Shown here one piece after another: positions 20,385 through 29,761 of a DNA stretch of 64,000 nt; position 1 is the first letter of the stretch; each line of letters opens with the position of its first letter. Source of the stretch: Nitrospirae bacterium YQR-1 (GTDB taxonomy: Bacteria > Nitrospirota > Thermodesulfovibrionia > Thermodesulfovibrionales > Magnetobacteriaceae); the NCBI GenBank assembly GCA_039908095.1, contig JAMOBJ010000011.1, positions 1-64,000 on the forward strand, in the 5' to 3' direction. The position numbers and the translations under genes were made by a program. The notes under the pieces were generated by a model, which saw nothing but the letters and a program-made list of their open reading frames with translations, was not told the origin of the DNA and made no database searches.

Positions 20385-20849
20385 CTAAAAACTAAACGAC
20401 TCGGTAGAGCTGTCTATCATCTTATCAAGGTCCAGCATAATTATAAGCCTGTCCTGCAGCTTTGCTATTCCATAAATAAACTCGGTGCTGATATCTGTAG
20501 CCATTGGAGGCGTGGGTTCCACAATGTTTGCAGGCACTCTCAGAACCTCCGATACAGCATCCACTATCAATCCCATCGTAACTCCCTTTAAGTCAACAAT
20601 CATTATTTTAGCGTTTTCACTGTCTTCTAAGTCAGGAATACTGAATTTCTTACGGAGATTCACCACCGGTATAACCTTGCCGCGCAGGTTTATAACTCCC
20701 TCCACAAACGGCGGGGCATTTGGTACCATCGTTATTGACGTCATCCTGTTGATTTCCTGTACCGTCAAAATATCCACCGCATACTCCTCTGTGCCCAGAG
20801 TAAAGGTGACAAGCTGAAGTACGTTTTCTGTTGCTGTAAAGGGCTCCAT
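20385..20849 (-). CDS. cheW: Chemotaxis coupling protein CheW
   Basis: 154 residues, a single CheW domain. Diagnostic stretches are LVTFTLGTEEYAVDILTVQEI, the GVINLRGKVIPVVNLRKKF core and the C-terminal LQDRLIIMLDLDK. It links chemoreceptors to CheA. It lies 121 bp downstream of cheB and has its own Shine-Dalgarno (GGGAGG) and a possible -10 TATAAT at 20931-20936 on the minus strand, so it may be transcribed partly on its own. Confidence 0.95.
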   Translation of the reverse strand: MEPFTATENVLQLVTFTLGTEEYAVDILTVQEINRMTSITMVPNAPPFVEGVINLRGKVIPVVNLRKKFSIPDLEDSENAKIMIVDLKGVTMGLIVDAVSEVLRVPANIVEPTPPMATDISTEFIYGIAKLQDRLIIMLDLDKMIDSSTESFSF

Positions 20850-20970
20850 AATTTATGCCTCCCTGTATGATTAATTATCTTACCAAAAAAACACAAAATT
20901 CCAAACAGATATAATCACGCCATATTGAACATTATACATTAACCGGTTGTAATAATAAAAGGGAAAAAGC

Positions 20971-22065
20971 TTAAATCGAATTAATAATCTCCCCTGCTAT
21001 CTCTGAAAGAGGCACTACTTTATCGGCAAGCCCCGATTCAACTACAAATTTCGGCATACCAAAGACAACACAAGTGTCCTCATCCTGAGCCAGAGTTCTT
21101 CCCCCTGAGTCCTTGATAGCCTTCATACCCTTAAATCCATCATTACCCATGCCTGTCAATATTACACCGAGACAAGCCCCGGGTATTGCAGCATTAGCGG
21201 TTAACATCATAACGTCAACAGATGGTTTATAAATATATGCAGGGTCCTCCCCAATGCTGACAAATTTGTCAAATCCTCTCTTAGTGATACTCATGTGGCC
21301 GGTGCCGGGGGCTACATAAACTACGCCGTTTTCTATCTTTTCACCGTGCTTTGCTTCTTTTACCGGCAGCCGGCTCAGTTGACAAAGCCGCTCGGCAAAA
21401 GGACCTGTGAAATTAGCCGGCATGTGCTGAGATATTATCACGGGCACTGAGAAGTTTTTGGGCAGAAGCGGCACTATAGTCTGAAGCGCCTTTGGTCCTC
21501 CCGTAGAGGTACCTATTGCAACCAATTGGATACGTTTGGATGACGTAAACTGCACAGAATGGGTTGCCGGCTCCGACACTGTGGCAGCCGCTCTGCCCGA
21601 TGCAGGAATTCCAGCCCTTAGAGGTGGTAATCTCCTCGGTATTTTGAATTTTTTGCTGCCAATCTGCTTAAGTTTATCCAGCAGCATGTCTTTTATGTTT
21701 ACTATGTTGACGGAAAGTTCGGAGAGGTTCTTTGGAATAAAATCCACCGCACCCAGCTCAAGTGCCTCTAATGTAGTCTTAGCTCCCTCAGTTGTAAGAG
21801 AGCTTACCATTATTACAGGCAGAGGGTTGCTCTCCATGATGGCTTTAAGTGCCTCAAGGCCGTTCATACGCGGCATCTCTACATCCAGTGTGATGATATC
21901 GGGTTTCAACAGGGCAATTTTTTCCAGCGCCTCTATGCCGTCTGAAGCTGTCCCTACCACCTGGATTTCCGGGTCCCTGGCTATCAAGCTCTTTATGGTG
22001 TTTCGCATAAAGGCGGAATCATCCACTATCAATACTTTTATTTTTTTATCCGGGGCCTGTATCAT
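20971..22065 (-). CDS. cheB: Chemotaxis response regulator / protein-glutamate methylesterase CheB
   Basis: 364 residues. The receiver domain (VLIVDDSAFMR, DIITLDVEMPRM with the acceptor Asp) is followed by a linker and the methylesterase domain, whose Ser (AIGTSTGGPKAL), His (ISQHMPANFTGPFAERL) and Asp (GVILTGMGNDGFKGM) catalytic residues are all present. It removes receptor methyl groups added by CheR and so sets adaptation. It follows cheA after 10 bp in the same operon. Confidence 0.96.
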   Translation of the reverse strand: MIQAPDKKIKVLIVDDSAFMRNTIKSLIARDPEIQVVGTASDGIEALEKIALLKPDIITLDVEMPRMNGLEALKAIMESNPLPVIMVSSLTTEGAKTTLEALELGAVDFIPKNLSELSVNIVNIKDMLLDKLKQIGSKKFKIPRRLPPLRAGIPASGRAAATVSEPATHSVQFTSSKRIQLVAIGTSTGGPKALQTIVPLLPKNFSVPVIISQHMPANFTGPFAERLCQLSRLPVKEAKHGEKIENGVVYVAPGTGHMSITKRGFDKFVSIGEDPAYIYKPSVDVMMLTANAAIPGACLGVILTGMGNDGFKGMKAIKDSGGRTLAQDEDTCVVFGMPKFVVESGLADKVVPLSEIAGEIINSI

Positions 22066-22075
22066 ATTTAAACTG

Positions 22076-24001
22076 TTAACCGTGCTTAACGCCGCTAAAC
22101 ATCACAGATGGGTCCAAAATCAAAACGACCTTTCCATCTCCTGTTATTGTAGCCCCGGCTACACCATCTGCGCTTCCTGAAAATCCCTCTATTGATTTAA
22201 TAACCACCTCTTCCTGTCCATAAAGCTTATCCACCATTAGTCCATACTTCCTCTCTCCGATTAATATGACTACCAGATACATCTTTCCCTCAGTATCAGA
22301 GGAGCGCTCTATGAAAAACTTATCTGCAAGCCTATGCACCGGCACTATCTCATCCCTGAGAATGACAGTCTCCTGCCCTCTGATAGTCTTAATATCCTTG
22401 TCGGCTAAACGTACCGTTTCAACAACAGAGGCAAGCGGAATTGCAAAGACCTCCTTGCCGACTCCTACCATAAGTGCCTGTATTATGGCAAGCGTAAGGG
22501 GCAGCCGTATTAAGAAGCGTGACCCCCTGCCTTTTTCCGTATCTATTGTGATTACGCCGTTTAACTTATCTATATTGGTCTTGACCACATCCATGCCGAC
22601 CCCTCTGCCGGAGACGTCTGAGACCTCTTTGGCTGTGGAAAAACCCGGCAAAAGAATAAAATCCAAAATCTCCTTGATAGAGAGTTTATCGAGTTCATCG
22701 TACGTTGAGAGGCCTTTTTCCACAATTTTTTCTTTCAGCATTTCATGGTCTATCCCCTTGCCATCGTCCTCAATAGCCAGCACTATGTTATTGCCTTCCT
22801 GATATGCTGAAAGCATTACAGTGCCGGATTTTGGCTTTCCTGCGGCTTCTCTGACTTTTGGCATCTCTATTCCGTGATCTACAGAGTTTCTTATTAAATG
22901 TACAAGGGGGTCGCCTATTTCCTCAATTATTGACTTGTCAAGTTCAGTGTCCTCTCCAAAGAGCTTTAACTCAACATCTTTGTTAAGCTGCCGGGCAAGG
23001 TCCCTGACCATACGCGGAAACCTGTTAAAGACCTTCTTTATGGGCTGCATCCTTGTCTTCATTACTGCTATCTGAAGGTCGGTAGTTATAAGGTTTATAA
23101 AAGAGGTCAACTCTGTAAGAGGAGCAAAGTCCTCGCTGTCCTGATATTTTAGTTCAAGCGTGGTTGATATTTTCATAAGCCTGTTTCTTGCTAAAACCAA
23201 TTCACCGACAAGGTTAAGCACATTATCCAGCCGCTCAACATCCACCCTGATTGTTTGCTCCACCTGTTGGGGTTTGTCTGACCTCTCCGGTGACGGCGGC
23301 GGGGCTTGTTTGTTGAGAGCTCTCGTTACCTGCTCTTTAGAGGTCCTCTCTGTAGCAGTTAAAATTTCTCCCACTTTGGGTACCTCACCAATATCTACCG
23401 ACTCTTTGATCAGCTCCTGAATTTTGAGCGCCTCATCAACGTCATCCTCTGTAATCATGCCCTGTTCGATAAGGATTTCACCCACTTGTTTAACACTTGA
23501 AGAGGCAGCGCGCTCTGATTCAAGCTCTGCCAGCAGATCCTCATCCATTACCACCGGCTCATCAGAATCGGGTATATCACGGCCTGACTGAGAGGACACA
23601 GGCGCTCCATGAGCTGCTCCGTCATTTATTACGCTAAGACGGCTGACCAGATCGGTTATATCCTCCTCCATTCCATCCTTTTGCTTGATATGCTCTAAAA
23701 GCACCTTTACCATGTCTATAGACTCAAGAATCACATCCATAATGTCGGGTTCTAAGAGCAACTCTCCGTCTTTTATTTTTTTCAGTACGCTTTCCGTTAT
23801 GTGTGTTACATCCACCATTTGGTTAAAACCTAAAAACCCGGAAGCTCCCTTTATAGTGTGAACGGAGCGGAATATACTGTTGACCAAATCCTGATTGTCT
23901 CTGGCAGACTCAAGTTCTACAAATTTCTGATTTAAATCATCAACAAGCTCCGTTGTCTCTATCAAAAAATCATTTATTATTTCATCCATTTCGTCAGACA
24001 A
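22076..24001 (-). CDS. cheA: Chemotaxis histidine kinase CheA
   Basis: 641 residues. An N-terminal Hpt domain carries the phosphorylated H48 in SVHTIKGASGF. Between it and the dimerisation domain, in place of a recognisable CheY/CheB-binding P2 domain, lie two short repeats of the type VGEILIEQGMITEDDVDEAL and VGEILTATERTSKEQVTRAL, resembling MshEN-like modules. The dimerisation (LNLVGELVLARNRL), ATPase (HLIRNSVDHGIE, DDGKGID, VSGRGVGMD) and CheW-like P5 regions are complete. It sits between the CheW-CheZ fusion and cheB. Confidence 0.96.
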   Translation of the reverse strand: MSDEMDEIINDFLIETTELVDDLNQKFVELESARDNQDLVNSIFRSVHTIKGASGFLGFNQMVDVTHITESVLKKIKDGELLLEPDIMDVILESIDMVKVLLEHIKQKDGMEEDITDLVSRLSVINDGAAHGAPVSSQSGRDIPDSDEPVVMDEDLLAELESERAASSSVKQVGEILIEQGMITEDDVDEALKIQELIKESVDIGEVPKVGEILTATERTSKEQVTRALNKQAPPPSPERSDKPQQVEQTIRVDVERLDNVLNLVGELVLARNRLMKISTTLELKYQDSEDFAPLTELTSFINLITTDLQIAVMKTRMQPIKKVFNRFPRMVRDLARQLNKDVELKLFGEDTELDKSIIEEIGDPLVHLIRNSVDHGIEMPKVREAAGKPKSGTVMLSAYQEGNNIVLAIEDDGKGIDHEMLKEKIVEKGLSTYDELDKLSIKEILDFILLPGFSTAKEVSDVSGRGVGMDVVKTNIDKLNGVITIDTEKGRGSRFLIRLPLTLAIIQALMVGVGKEVFAIPLASVVETVRLADKDIKTIRGQETVILRDEIVPVHRLADKFFIERSSDTEGKMYLVVILIGERKYGLMVDKLYGQEEVVIKSIEGFSGSADGVAGATITGDGKVVLILDPSVMFSGVKHG

Positions 24002-24053
24002 GCCAGATTCCCTCCCCTTGTGTTATTTTTATTTTTGAAGAGCATTATATTTA

Positions 24054-25322
24054 TCAGAACCCAAACTCGGCAAGCAGTGCATCCACATCGCTCTGGTCCG
24101 ACACTATGCTTTCCGATGGTTTTATGTGCGGCCCGTGAGGTTTGTCCACAGGCGATGCCGCCGGTTGTTTTGCATCCACCCTCACCCCAAACATCATAAC
24201 GAGCTTTACCAACTGATCCTCTAAGTCTCTGACAAGCCTTATAACTTTTCTTAGTATCTGTCCCGTCAAATCCTGAAACTCCTGAGCCAGCATTATCTCA
24301 AGAAAATCACTATTCATATCATTTAGTTCCTGTTTTAAAAAAGCAGGAAAACCATTATTCTCATCTTTAACGTTGGTTGTTTGATGTAATTTTTGAAAAC
24401 TATCTATCTCAGCAAGCAATTCTGTTATTTTAGCCTGATTCTTCTCTGCGATACTTATAGTCCTGTTTGCAGAGTCTTCAGTTTTGGTTATTACCCATTC
24501 AAGGTTGTCACTGGCTTCCGACATCTCACCCTCAGCCAGATTTTTTAACTTAGGATTTAGTAAATATTTAAATTCTTTGATGGAATCATGCAGGCGGCGG
24601 GTCATCTTTCCAATCTCTGAAAACATTTCACGATCTCCGAAGCTTGAAAGTTCCTCAATCGCTTTCTCGGCAGACTCTATATCTCCACCGGCAAACGATT
24701 CCAGCAGCTTATTGACATTTTCCATCAATCTGAGAGTCAAATCCTCATCAAGTCCTTTGTTTGCAGTACTCTTGTGGATGGCATCACGAACCTCTTTTAC
24801 AAAAAAGTCTCCACCCATTGTTGTTACTCTCTTTGTGACAACAATATCACCGTCTGCGGTACACTCGGAGTTTACTATGTCCTCGCCAATCAGAGAAATC
24901 TCCTCTAAGCTTAATAACTTAGTAAGGTCAAGCATCAGAACCATTCTGCCGGCACCAAGGTTTGCCACCCCCTTTAAGCATCCGTCGGAGTTTGTTCCAA
25001 CAAAACCCACGTCATTGACGATAGTCCCTTCATCTATGTTCATTACTCCGGTTATGGAATCCACCTTAACGCCGAAGATAATGCGTCCCAGGTTTACCAC
25101 TATTACATTGCCCTCACCATGTGAGCCGGTGTCAAAGAGCCCCAGCTTTTGCCTTAAATCTATAATGGTAATCGTCTTACCGCGCAAACTGATTATACCA
25201 AGCACGAAGTCCCTGCAGTGGGGCAAAACCGTGGTCTGCGCCGGTTTCATTATTTCCTGTACAATCAGTATGGGAATAACATACTCTTCCCTGCCAATGT
25301 TAAAACCTATGTATTGACCCAT
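24054..25322 (-). CDS. CheW-CheZ fusion protein (coupling domain plus CheY-P phosphatase)
   Basis: 422 residues. Residues 1-140 form a CheW domain (LGIISLRGKTITIIDLRQKL, then GRMVLMLDLTKLL). From about 175 on, a long helical hairpin contains AQEFQDLTGQILRKV, which matches the CheZ active site; D351 and Q355 correspond to the catalytic Asp and Gln of E. coli CheZ. The protein ends SDVDALLAEFGF, matching the CheY-binding C-terminal peptide of CheZ. The fusion would bring CheY-P dephosphorylation to the receptor-kinase array. It lies between cheY and cheA. CheZ is best known as a separate protein in proteobacteria, so the fusion is unusual. Confidence 0.9.
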   Translation of the reverse strand: MGQYIGFNIGREEYVIPILIVQEIMKPAQTTVLPHCRDFVLGIISLRGKTITIIDLRQKLGLFDTGSHGEGNVIVVNLGRIIFGVKVDSITGVMNIDEGTIVNDVGFVGTNSDGCLKGVANLGAGRMVLMLDLTKLLSLEEISLIGEDIVNSECTADGDIVVTKRVTTMGGDFFVKEVRDAIHKSTANKGLDEDLTLRLMENVNKLLESFAGGDIESAEKAIEELSSFGDREMFSEIGKMTRRLHDSIKEFKYLLNPKLKNLAEGEMSEASDNLEWVITKTEDSANRTISIAEKNQAKITELLAEIDSFQKLHQTTNVKDENNGFPAFLKQELNDMNSDFLEIMLAQEFQDLTGQILRKVIRLVRDLEDQLVKLVMMFGVRVDAKQPAASPVDKPHGPHIKPSESIVSDQSDVDALLAEFGF

Positions 25323-25341
25323 ATCTCCTCCGGCGGCGGAA

Positions 25342-25734
25342 TTACTTTTTCAACTTCTCAAATATTTTATCCAATTTTTCCTTAAGCACATCCGAGGTGA
25401 AAGGTTTGATGACGTAATTATTTACACCGGCCTTGACTGCCTCAATAACCTGCTCTTTTTCCGCCTCGGCAGTTACCAGAAGCACGGGGAGCGCTTTTAA
25501 TTTAGCATCCGCCCTGACTCTTTTCAGTAATTCCAGTCCTGTAACATTAGGCATATTCCAGTCGGTTATCAGAAAATCAAAATCTCCATTTTTGAGTTTA
25601 GTAAATGCCTGTTCACCGTCCTCCGCCTCTTCAATTTTTTCGTACCCGAGCTGCTTTAAAATGTTTTTAATAATTCTTCTCATTGTTGAGAAATCATCCA
25701 CTACCAGAATTCTCATGTTTTTGTCATAAGGCAT
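25342..25734 (-). CDS. cheY: Chemotaxis response regulator CheY
   Basis: 130 residues, receiver domain only. It has the CheY-type features [18 protein letters not shown], the acceptor Asp in [17 protein letters not shown], the TAEA Thr region and the KPF lysine. The W after the acceptor Asp and the 'NMPN' turn are typical of true CheY. Phospho-CheY would bind the flagellar switch; the CheW-CheZ fusion 20 bp downstream is its likely phosphatase. Confidence 0.95.
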   Translation of the reverse strand: MPYDKNMRILVVDDFSTMRRIIKNILKQLGYEKIEEAEDGEQAFTKLKNGDFDFLITDWNMPNVTGLELLKRVRADAKLKALPVLLVTAEAEKEQVIEAVKAGVNNYVIKPFTSDVLKEKLDKIFEKLKK

Positions 25735-25752
25735 TAAAATTACCTCCAGAAA

Positions 25753-26118
25753 TTAAGTTTTTTTTACAAAGTTTTTGACAGCTCTATTAAGTGAATCCGC
25801 TGATACCGGCTTTACCATATAACCGTTTGCACCTGCTGCCACAGCTTTATTCTTTTCAACCTCATCATTTTCCGTGGTTATCATTATAACCGGAATCTCT
25901 CTAAAAGAAGTATCCGCTTTAAGCGTTTTTATCAGCTCTATCCCATCCATAAACGGCATATTGAGGTCAGTCAGGATTAAATCCACTTCATTGACAGCGA
26001 GTTTTTCTATAGCGTCAAGGCCGTTTTCAGCAAATACGGATTGATGGCCGCCGCCTTTAAGATAGAGGCCTAGTATCTTGCGTGTAGTCTTATCGTCATC
26101 CACTACCATTATCCTCAT
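25753..26118 (-). CDS. Single-domain response regulator (CheY-like)
   Basis: 121 residues. All receiver residues are present (VVDDDKTTRKIL, acceptor Asp in LILTDLNMPFMDG, Thr in MITTEND, Lys in MVKPVS). It differs from the neighbouring CheY in lacking the TDWNMPN signature, so it may act as a phosphate sink or an adaptation regulator rather than at the motor. It lies 15 bp after cheR and 18 bp before cheY. Confidence 0.9.
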   Translation of the reverse strand: MRIMVVDDDKTTRKILGLYLKGGGHQSVFAENGLDAIEKLAVNEVDLILTDLNMPFMDGIELIKTLKADTSFREIPVIMITTENDEVEKNKAVAAGANGYMVKPVSADSLNRAVKNFVKKT

Positions 26119-26133
26119 ACCCTGCCCTCCCTC

Positions 26134-26955
26134 CTATGCCTTTTGATACACCACGGTTTTATCTATAATTGCAGGTTTAAACGCCCTTGTCACATCATGC
26201 AGAGACTCAGCCATTCCTATAAAAAAATAACCGCCGTTTTTCAGCGATTCATAGATACTTGTCACTACAGAGACCTTCGCTTTTTTATCGAAATATATTA
26301 GCACATTTCTACACAGAACTACATCTATATCCCGTATGGTTCTCATTTTAGATGCGTCAAGAAGGTTTATCTGGACAAATTTCACCTTTGAGCGGACATC
26401 TGCATTTAAAGCATAAGCGTTTCCATCTGCTTGTTTAAAGTATTTTTTTAAATAGTTCGGTGGAATATTTCTGGTTGAGTACTGTCCGTAGGTGGCCTCT
26501 CTGGCCTTTTGCAGCACAGATTCACTTAAATCTGAGGCCAATACCTCAAATTTAATGCCGGCTGTTTTAGGATTTTCCATCAGCATCATTGCTATTGTAT
26601 AGGGCTCCTCTCCGGTAGAGCTGGCCGCCGACCAGATTTTTAAAGTTGCAGACTTTGACTCAGACCGTATTTTGGGTATTATCTGTCCCGTTAAAACCTC
26701 CAATTGTTGCAGCTCTCTAAAAAAAAATGTCTCATTTGTTGTTATTTTATCAAAAAGAACATTAAGTTCACTGATGCTGTTATTATATTTCAGCATATAC
26801 AGGTAATCGTCAAAACTGGCCAGCTTATTTTCCTCAACCCTCTTGCTTAATCTGTTTTCTATAAAGTACTTCTTCGTATCCGGTATATATATGCCACTTT
26901 TTTCATATATGAAGTCTCTGAAGTTTCTAAAAGTTTCATCCTTAAGGGCAATCAT
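26134..26955 (-). CDS. cheR: Chemoreceptor glutamate methyltransferase CheR
   Basis: 273 residues. The N-terminal helical domain is followed by TTNETFFFRE, the SAM-binding segment WSAASSTGEEPYTIAM and the acidic-loop/strand CRNVLIYFD, all CheR signatures. It methylates receptor glutamates, opposing CheB. The start codon overlaps the stop of the HEAT-repeat gene (ATGA, 26952-26955), so the two are translationally coupled. Confidence 0.96.
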   Translation of the reverse strand: MIALKDETFRNFRDFIYEKSGIYIPDTKKYFIENRLSKRVEENKLASFDDYLYMLKYNNSISELNVLFDKITTNETFFFRELQQLEVLTGQIIPKIRSESKSATLKIWSAASSTGEEPYTIAMMLMENPKTAGIKFEVLASDLSESVLQKAREATYGQYSTRNIPPNYLKKYFKQADGNAYALNADVRSKVKFVQINLLDASKMRTIRDIDVVLCRNVLIYFDKKAKVSVVTSIYESLKNGGYFFIGMAESLHDVTRAFKPAIIDKTVVYQKA

Positions 26956-28802
26956 AAAGCTGATAGTACCTCTTCAATACGCTGCCTGAGAGCATCATCC
27001 GTATGGTCTTTTAACGGATAAAGTGCCTCATAAGCAACATGGCCGCCCAAAGAGGCCAGTGCGTCAATTGCCCCCATTATAACGAGATTTTCGTGATCAT
27101 TAAGTGCCTCCGTTAGTACACCGGTAAACTCATCACCCTTTGAAGCGGCAAGACTCTTTAACGCATAAAACCTCACCCACATATCATTATCTTTAACAGC
27201 CCTCAGCAGCCCTTCAATAAAAACAGCGTTCTGGTTTAAAGTCATTGCCGCCGAACGCCTTAATTCCACATCAGGGTCCTCCAACAGCTCACCAAGCCTG
27301 TCAAATGCGCCGCTTAGATTAAACGAGCCAAGCCGTGAAACCGCCGCTATTTTAACATTTTTACTGTTGTCTTTAGAGAGGTCAAGGAGCAGCTCCAGCT
27401 CCTGCGTATATTTTGCGATATAAATTTTAAAATTGTCAGGGTAAGAGGAGGCTTTGTGCAGAAACTTGGATGAATCCATAGACAACAGTGCCTTAACGCC
27501 CTCGTCAACAACGTCCTCGTAAGTCTCCCTGCTTATCAGCTCAAGTATAGGTAAAAATGCTTTTTTGGCTTTCAGTTTTCTCAGTGCATAGATGCTCTGT
27601 TTTCTGACGTGGCCGTCATCATCGGAAAGTGCCTCTATCAGCGGTTCCACACAGCTCTCGTCTGCTATTTCAACCAGCGACTGAGCCGCCTCCCTGCGAA
27701 TATCTCTGAGAGAGCTTCTCCTAAGTAGTGTCACCAGGGGAGCAACGGCCTCGACACATTTTAATTTCCCCAGTGTTTCCAATAAAATAGCCATGCCTCT
27801 GAACTTAAAACCATTGTAATCAAGAAGACAAAGCAGGGTGGGGCAGTCGGCTATCTTTACAACAGCATCTTTTATGATTGCAACATGTTCTTCATTTTCA
27901 GGATTGGAAGTGTCCAGAGAGCCGGCTAAATCCAAAAGATTATACAAAGAGTCTTTATCTTTTATTATAGTGAGGCCTGAGATGGCGGCAAGTTTATCCT
28001 CCCAGTCATCACTGCTCAGCATTTCTCTTAGGTCTTGAGCAAGGAAACCCATTTCAGGCTCTATCCCCAGCTTAACCAGGCTTTTTACAGCGACTGATTT
28101 AGTAATGGGGTCGGTATTGAGGGTACATTCAATAATGGCTTCCCTGGATTGTTTTGAGGGAATTCTACCGAGAGTTTCAAAGGCTGCAAACTTCAGCACC
28201 TGAGACGGGCTGTTGCAGAGATTACTGATAGAGGCCACTGCTTCCTCACGCTCCATAGTGCCAAGGGCTTCAAGGGCGGTGAAGGCTACCCATTCCTCCT
28301 CATCTGAAAGCGCCTCCTCGAGATACCTCACCGTCTCTTTTATGTTTAAAAGGCCTAATGAGCGGCACGTGGCAGCTCTTACATTTGCGTTTTCATCTTT
28401 AAGCATAGGGACTAACAGCTTGTAATCAACTCCAGTTCTTATATCACCTAGCAAATCCACGGCAAACTTCCGCATGTCGTCGTCACTGTCGGTTAAGAGG
28501 TCGTATAGAAACGGTACAGATATCTCGCCAAGGTCTTTAAGAATTAACAGAGCGGCATTTCTCTGAGAAGCCTCTTTTCGTAAAACCGGTATGGTCATAT
28601 AAGCTACTGCCTCAGTGCCTATTTTTATTAAAGACTGGGCTGCAGAGTCTTGCACTGCAAGGCTTGAGTCAAAGAGTGCCTTTATTAACGGATAAATTGC
28701 ACACTCACCACCCTCACCAAGCATCGAGGCCGCCTGCCGCCTTTTGGATACATCGGCATGGTTGAGATGTTCTTTTAATTTATCTAATTTCGCCTTGTTC
28801 AT
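26952..28802 (-). CDS. HEAT-repeat protein at the head of the chemotaxis operon
   Basis: 616 residues made almost entirely of ~31-residue HEAT/PBS-lyase-type helical repeats (for example VRAATCRSLGLLN, VRKQSIYALRKLK, LRRSAAMTLNQNA). No signal peptide, membrane segment or catalytic motif is seen. Such solenoids are protein-binding scaffolds. Coupling to cheR by a 4-base overlap, and its position as first gene, suggests a scaffold or regulator for the chemosensory complex; this is inference. A promoter is predicted just upstream. Confidence 0.85.
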   Translation of the reverse strand: MNKAKLDKLKEHLNHADVSKRRQAASMLGEGGECAIYPLIKALFDSSLAVQDSAAQSLIKIGTEAVAYMTIPVLRKEASQRNAALLILKDLGEISVPFLYDLLTDSDDDMRKFAVDLLGDIRTGVDYKLLVPMLKDENANVRAATCRSLGLLNIKETVRYLEEALSDEEEWVAFTALEALGTMEREEAVASISNLCNSPSQVLKFAAFETLGRIPSKQSREAIIECTLNTDPITKSVAVKSLVKLGIEPEMGFLAQDLREMLSSDDWEDKLAAISGLTIIKDKDSLYNLLDLAGSLDTSNPENEEHVAIIKDAVVKIADCPTLLCLLDYNGFKFRGMAILLETLGKLKCVEAVAPLVTLLRRSSLRDIRREAAQSLVEIADESCVEPLIEALSDDDGHVRKQSIYALRKLKAKKAFLPILELISRETYEDVVDEGVKALLSMDSSKFLHKASSYPDNFKIYIAKYTQELELLLDLSKDNSKNVKIAAVSRLGSFNLSGAFDRLGELLEDPDVELRRSAAMTLNQNAVFIEGLLRAVKDNDMWVRFYALKSLAASKGDEFTGVLTEALNDHENLVIMGAIDALASLGGHVAYEALYPLKDHTDDALRQRIEEVLSAL

Positions 28803-28816
28803 TTTTATACCTGTGT

Positions 28817-28846
28817 ATTATATAATGCAATATGTGGTAAAATCAA
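28817..28846 (-). promoter_or_regulatory. Candidate sigma-70 promoter of the chemotaxis operon
   Basis: On the minus strand TTGATT (28841-28846) and a perfect TATAAT (28817-28822) are spaced 18 bp. Transcription would begin near 28810, leaving only ~8 bases before the start codon at 28802 and no room for a standard Shine-Dalgarno. Confidence 0.55.
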
Positions 28847-28916
28847 ATAGCTGTTTTGTGTTTATTTTGTTTTACTCTTTATCTACAAAAATAATTTGGA
28901 TGTATCGGCAATATAA

Positions 28917-29624
28917 ATGAAAAATAAGAAAGGACATGCAGAAAAAGTAGAGAGTTTCTTTAACAGTCTTTCTATGGAGTGGGAGAGAAACTATGAAGCG
29001 GACGGAATAATGGCCGAAAGAGCAGGAAGATTTACCGGAGCACTCACAGAAAGACTGCCATCAGGCTCTCTTGTGCTTGATTTTGGTTGTGGAAGCGGGG
29101 ATTTGACTAATTGCCTGCTGGAGGCGGGGTTTCAGATGCACGGCTATGATCTCTCAGAGATGATGATAAAAAGAGCACGTGAGAGATATGAATCTTCCGG
29201 TATAATATTTACATGCTCAGGCGCTGACTTTACACAAAAGCTGCCATATGATGACGGCACCTTTGACGCTGTAACAGCCTCAAGCGTATTTGAGTACATA
29301 GAAGACCCTGTTAGTTATTTCAAAGAGATATTTCGTTTGTTAAAACCCGGTGGATTTTTTATTTTAACCGTCCCTGACAACAGACACACGGAAAGAATAA
29401 AAGAGAAAAAGAAAGTAAAATTCTATAATAAAAAAATCATAAGTTATTTCATAAAATTTCTGCCGGATATAATCACAAAGCGCTTGAACACTGATTTTTA
29501 CAGGATTTCAAAAACGAGGCCTGAGATTGAAACATGGGTAGAGATGTTAAGGCTCTGTGGTTTTACAGTTGAAAGCGTGCCGCAGTGTTATGCCCCGCTT
29601 GTTTTATTAGTAGCAACGTGCTGA
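28917..29624 (+). CDS. Class I SAM-dependent methyltransferase
   Basis: 235 residues. Motif I VLDFGCGSGDL, the acidic motif II end MHGYDLSEMM, and post-motif LPYDDGTFDAVTASSVFEYI plus RLLKPGGFFILTVP are those of small-molecule methyltransferases of the UbiE/COQ5-like fold. The substrate cannot be told. It is divergent from the chemotaxis operon across a 114-bp gap. The start ATG at 28917 lacks an obvious ribosome-binding site. Confidence 0.85.
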   Translation: MKNKKGHAEKVESFFNSLSMEWERNYEADGIMAERAGRFTGALTERLPSGSLVLDFGCGSGDLTNCLLEAGFQMHGYDLSEMMIKRARERYESSGIIFTCSGADFTQKLPYDDGTFDAVTASSVFEYIEDPVSYFKEIFRLLKPGGFFILTVPDNRHTERIKEKKKVKFYNKKIISYFIKFLPDIITKRLNTDFYRISKTRPEIETWVEMLRLCGFTVESVPQCYAPLVLLVATC

Positions 29625-29748
29625 TGGTCACTTATGTTACCGCAAGCGTATTACCACCTTCTATAAGCCTCTCTATGGCTTCTGCAGAAAAAATTGCACT
29701 CTGTTTTATCTGCCATGGTGTCCGGTAGATTTTTTTTTATGATTTTGC

Positions 29749-29761
29749 TATAATTAAATTA
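29749..29761 (+). promoter_or_regulatory. -10 element immediately before a start codon (leaderless candidate)
   Basis: TGC-TATAAT (extended -10, TATAAT at 29749-29754) is followed by exactly six bases and the ATG at 29761. With the usual spacing the A of the ATG would be the transcription start. TAGATT at 29726-29731, 17 bp upstream, is the best -35. Confidence 0.5.

Noticed and set aside
29633..29735. Minus-strand open stretch reading ...IYRTPWQIKQSAIFSAEAIE... up to a TAA
   Set aside because: It looks like coding sequence but has a stop just upstream and no start codon; at most a gene fragment, so not annotated.
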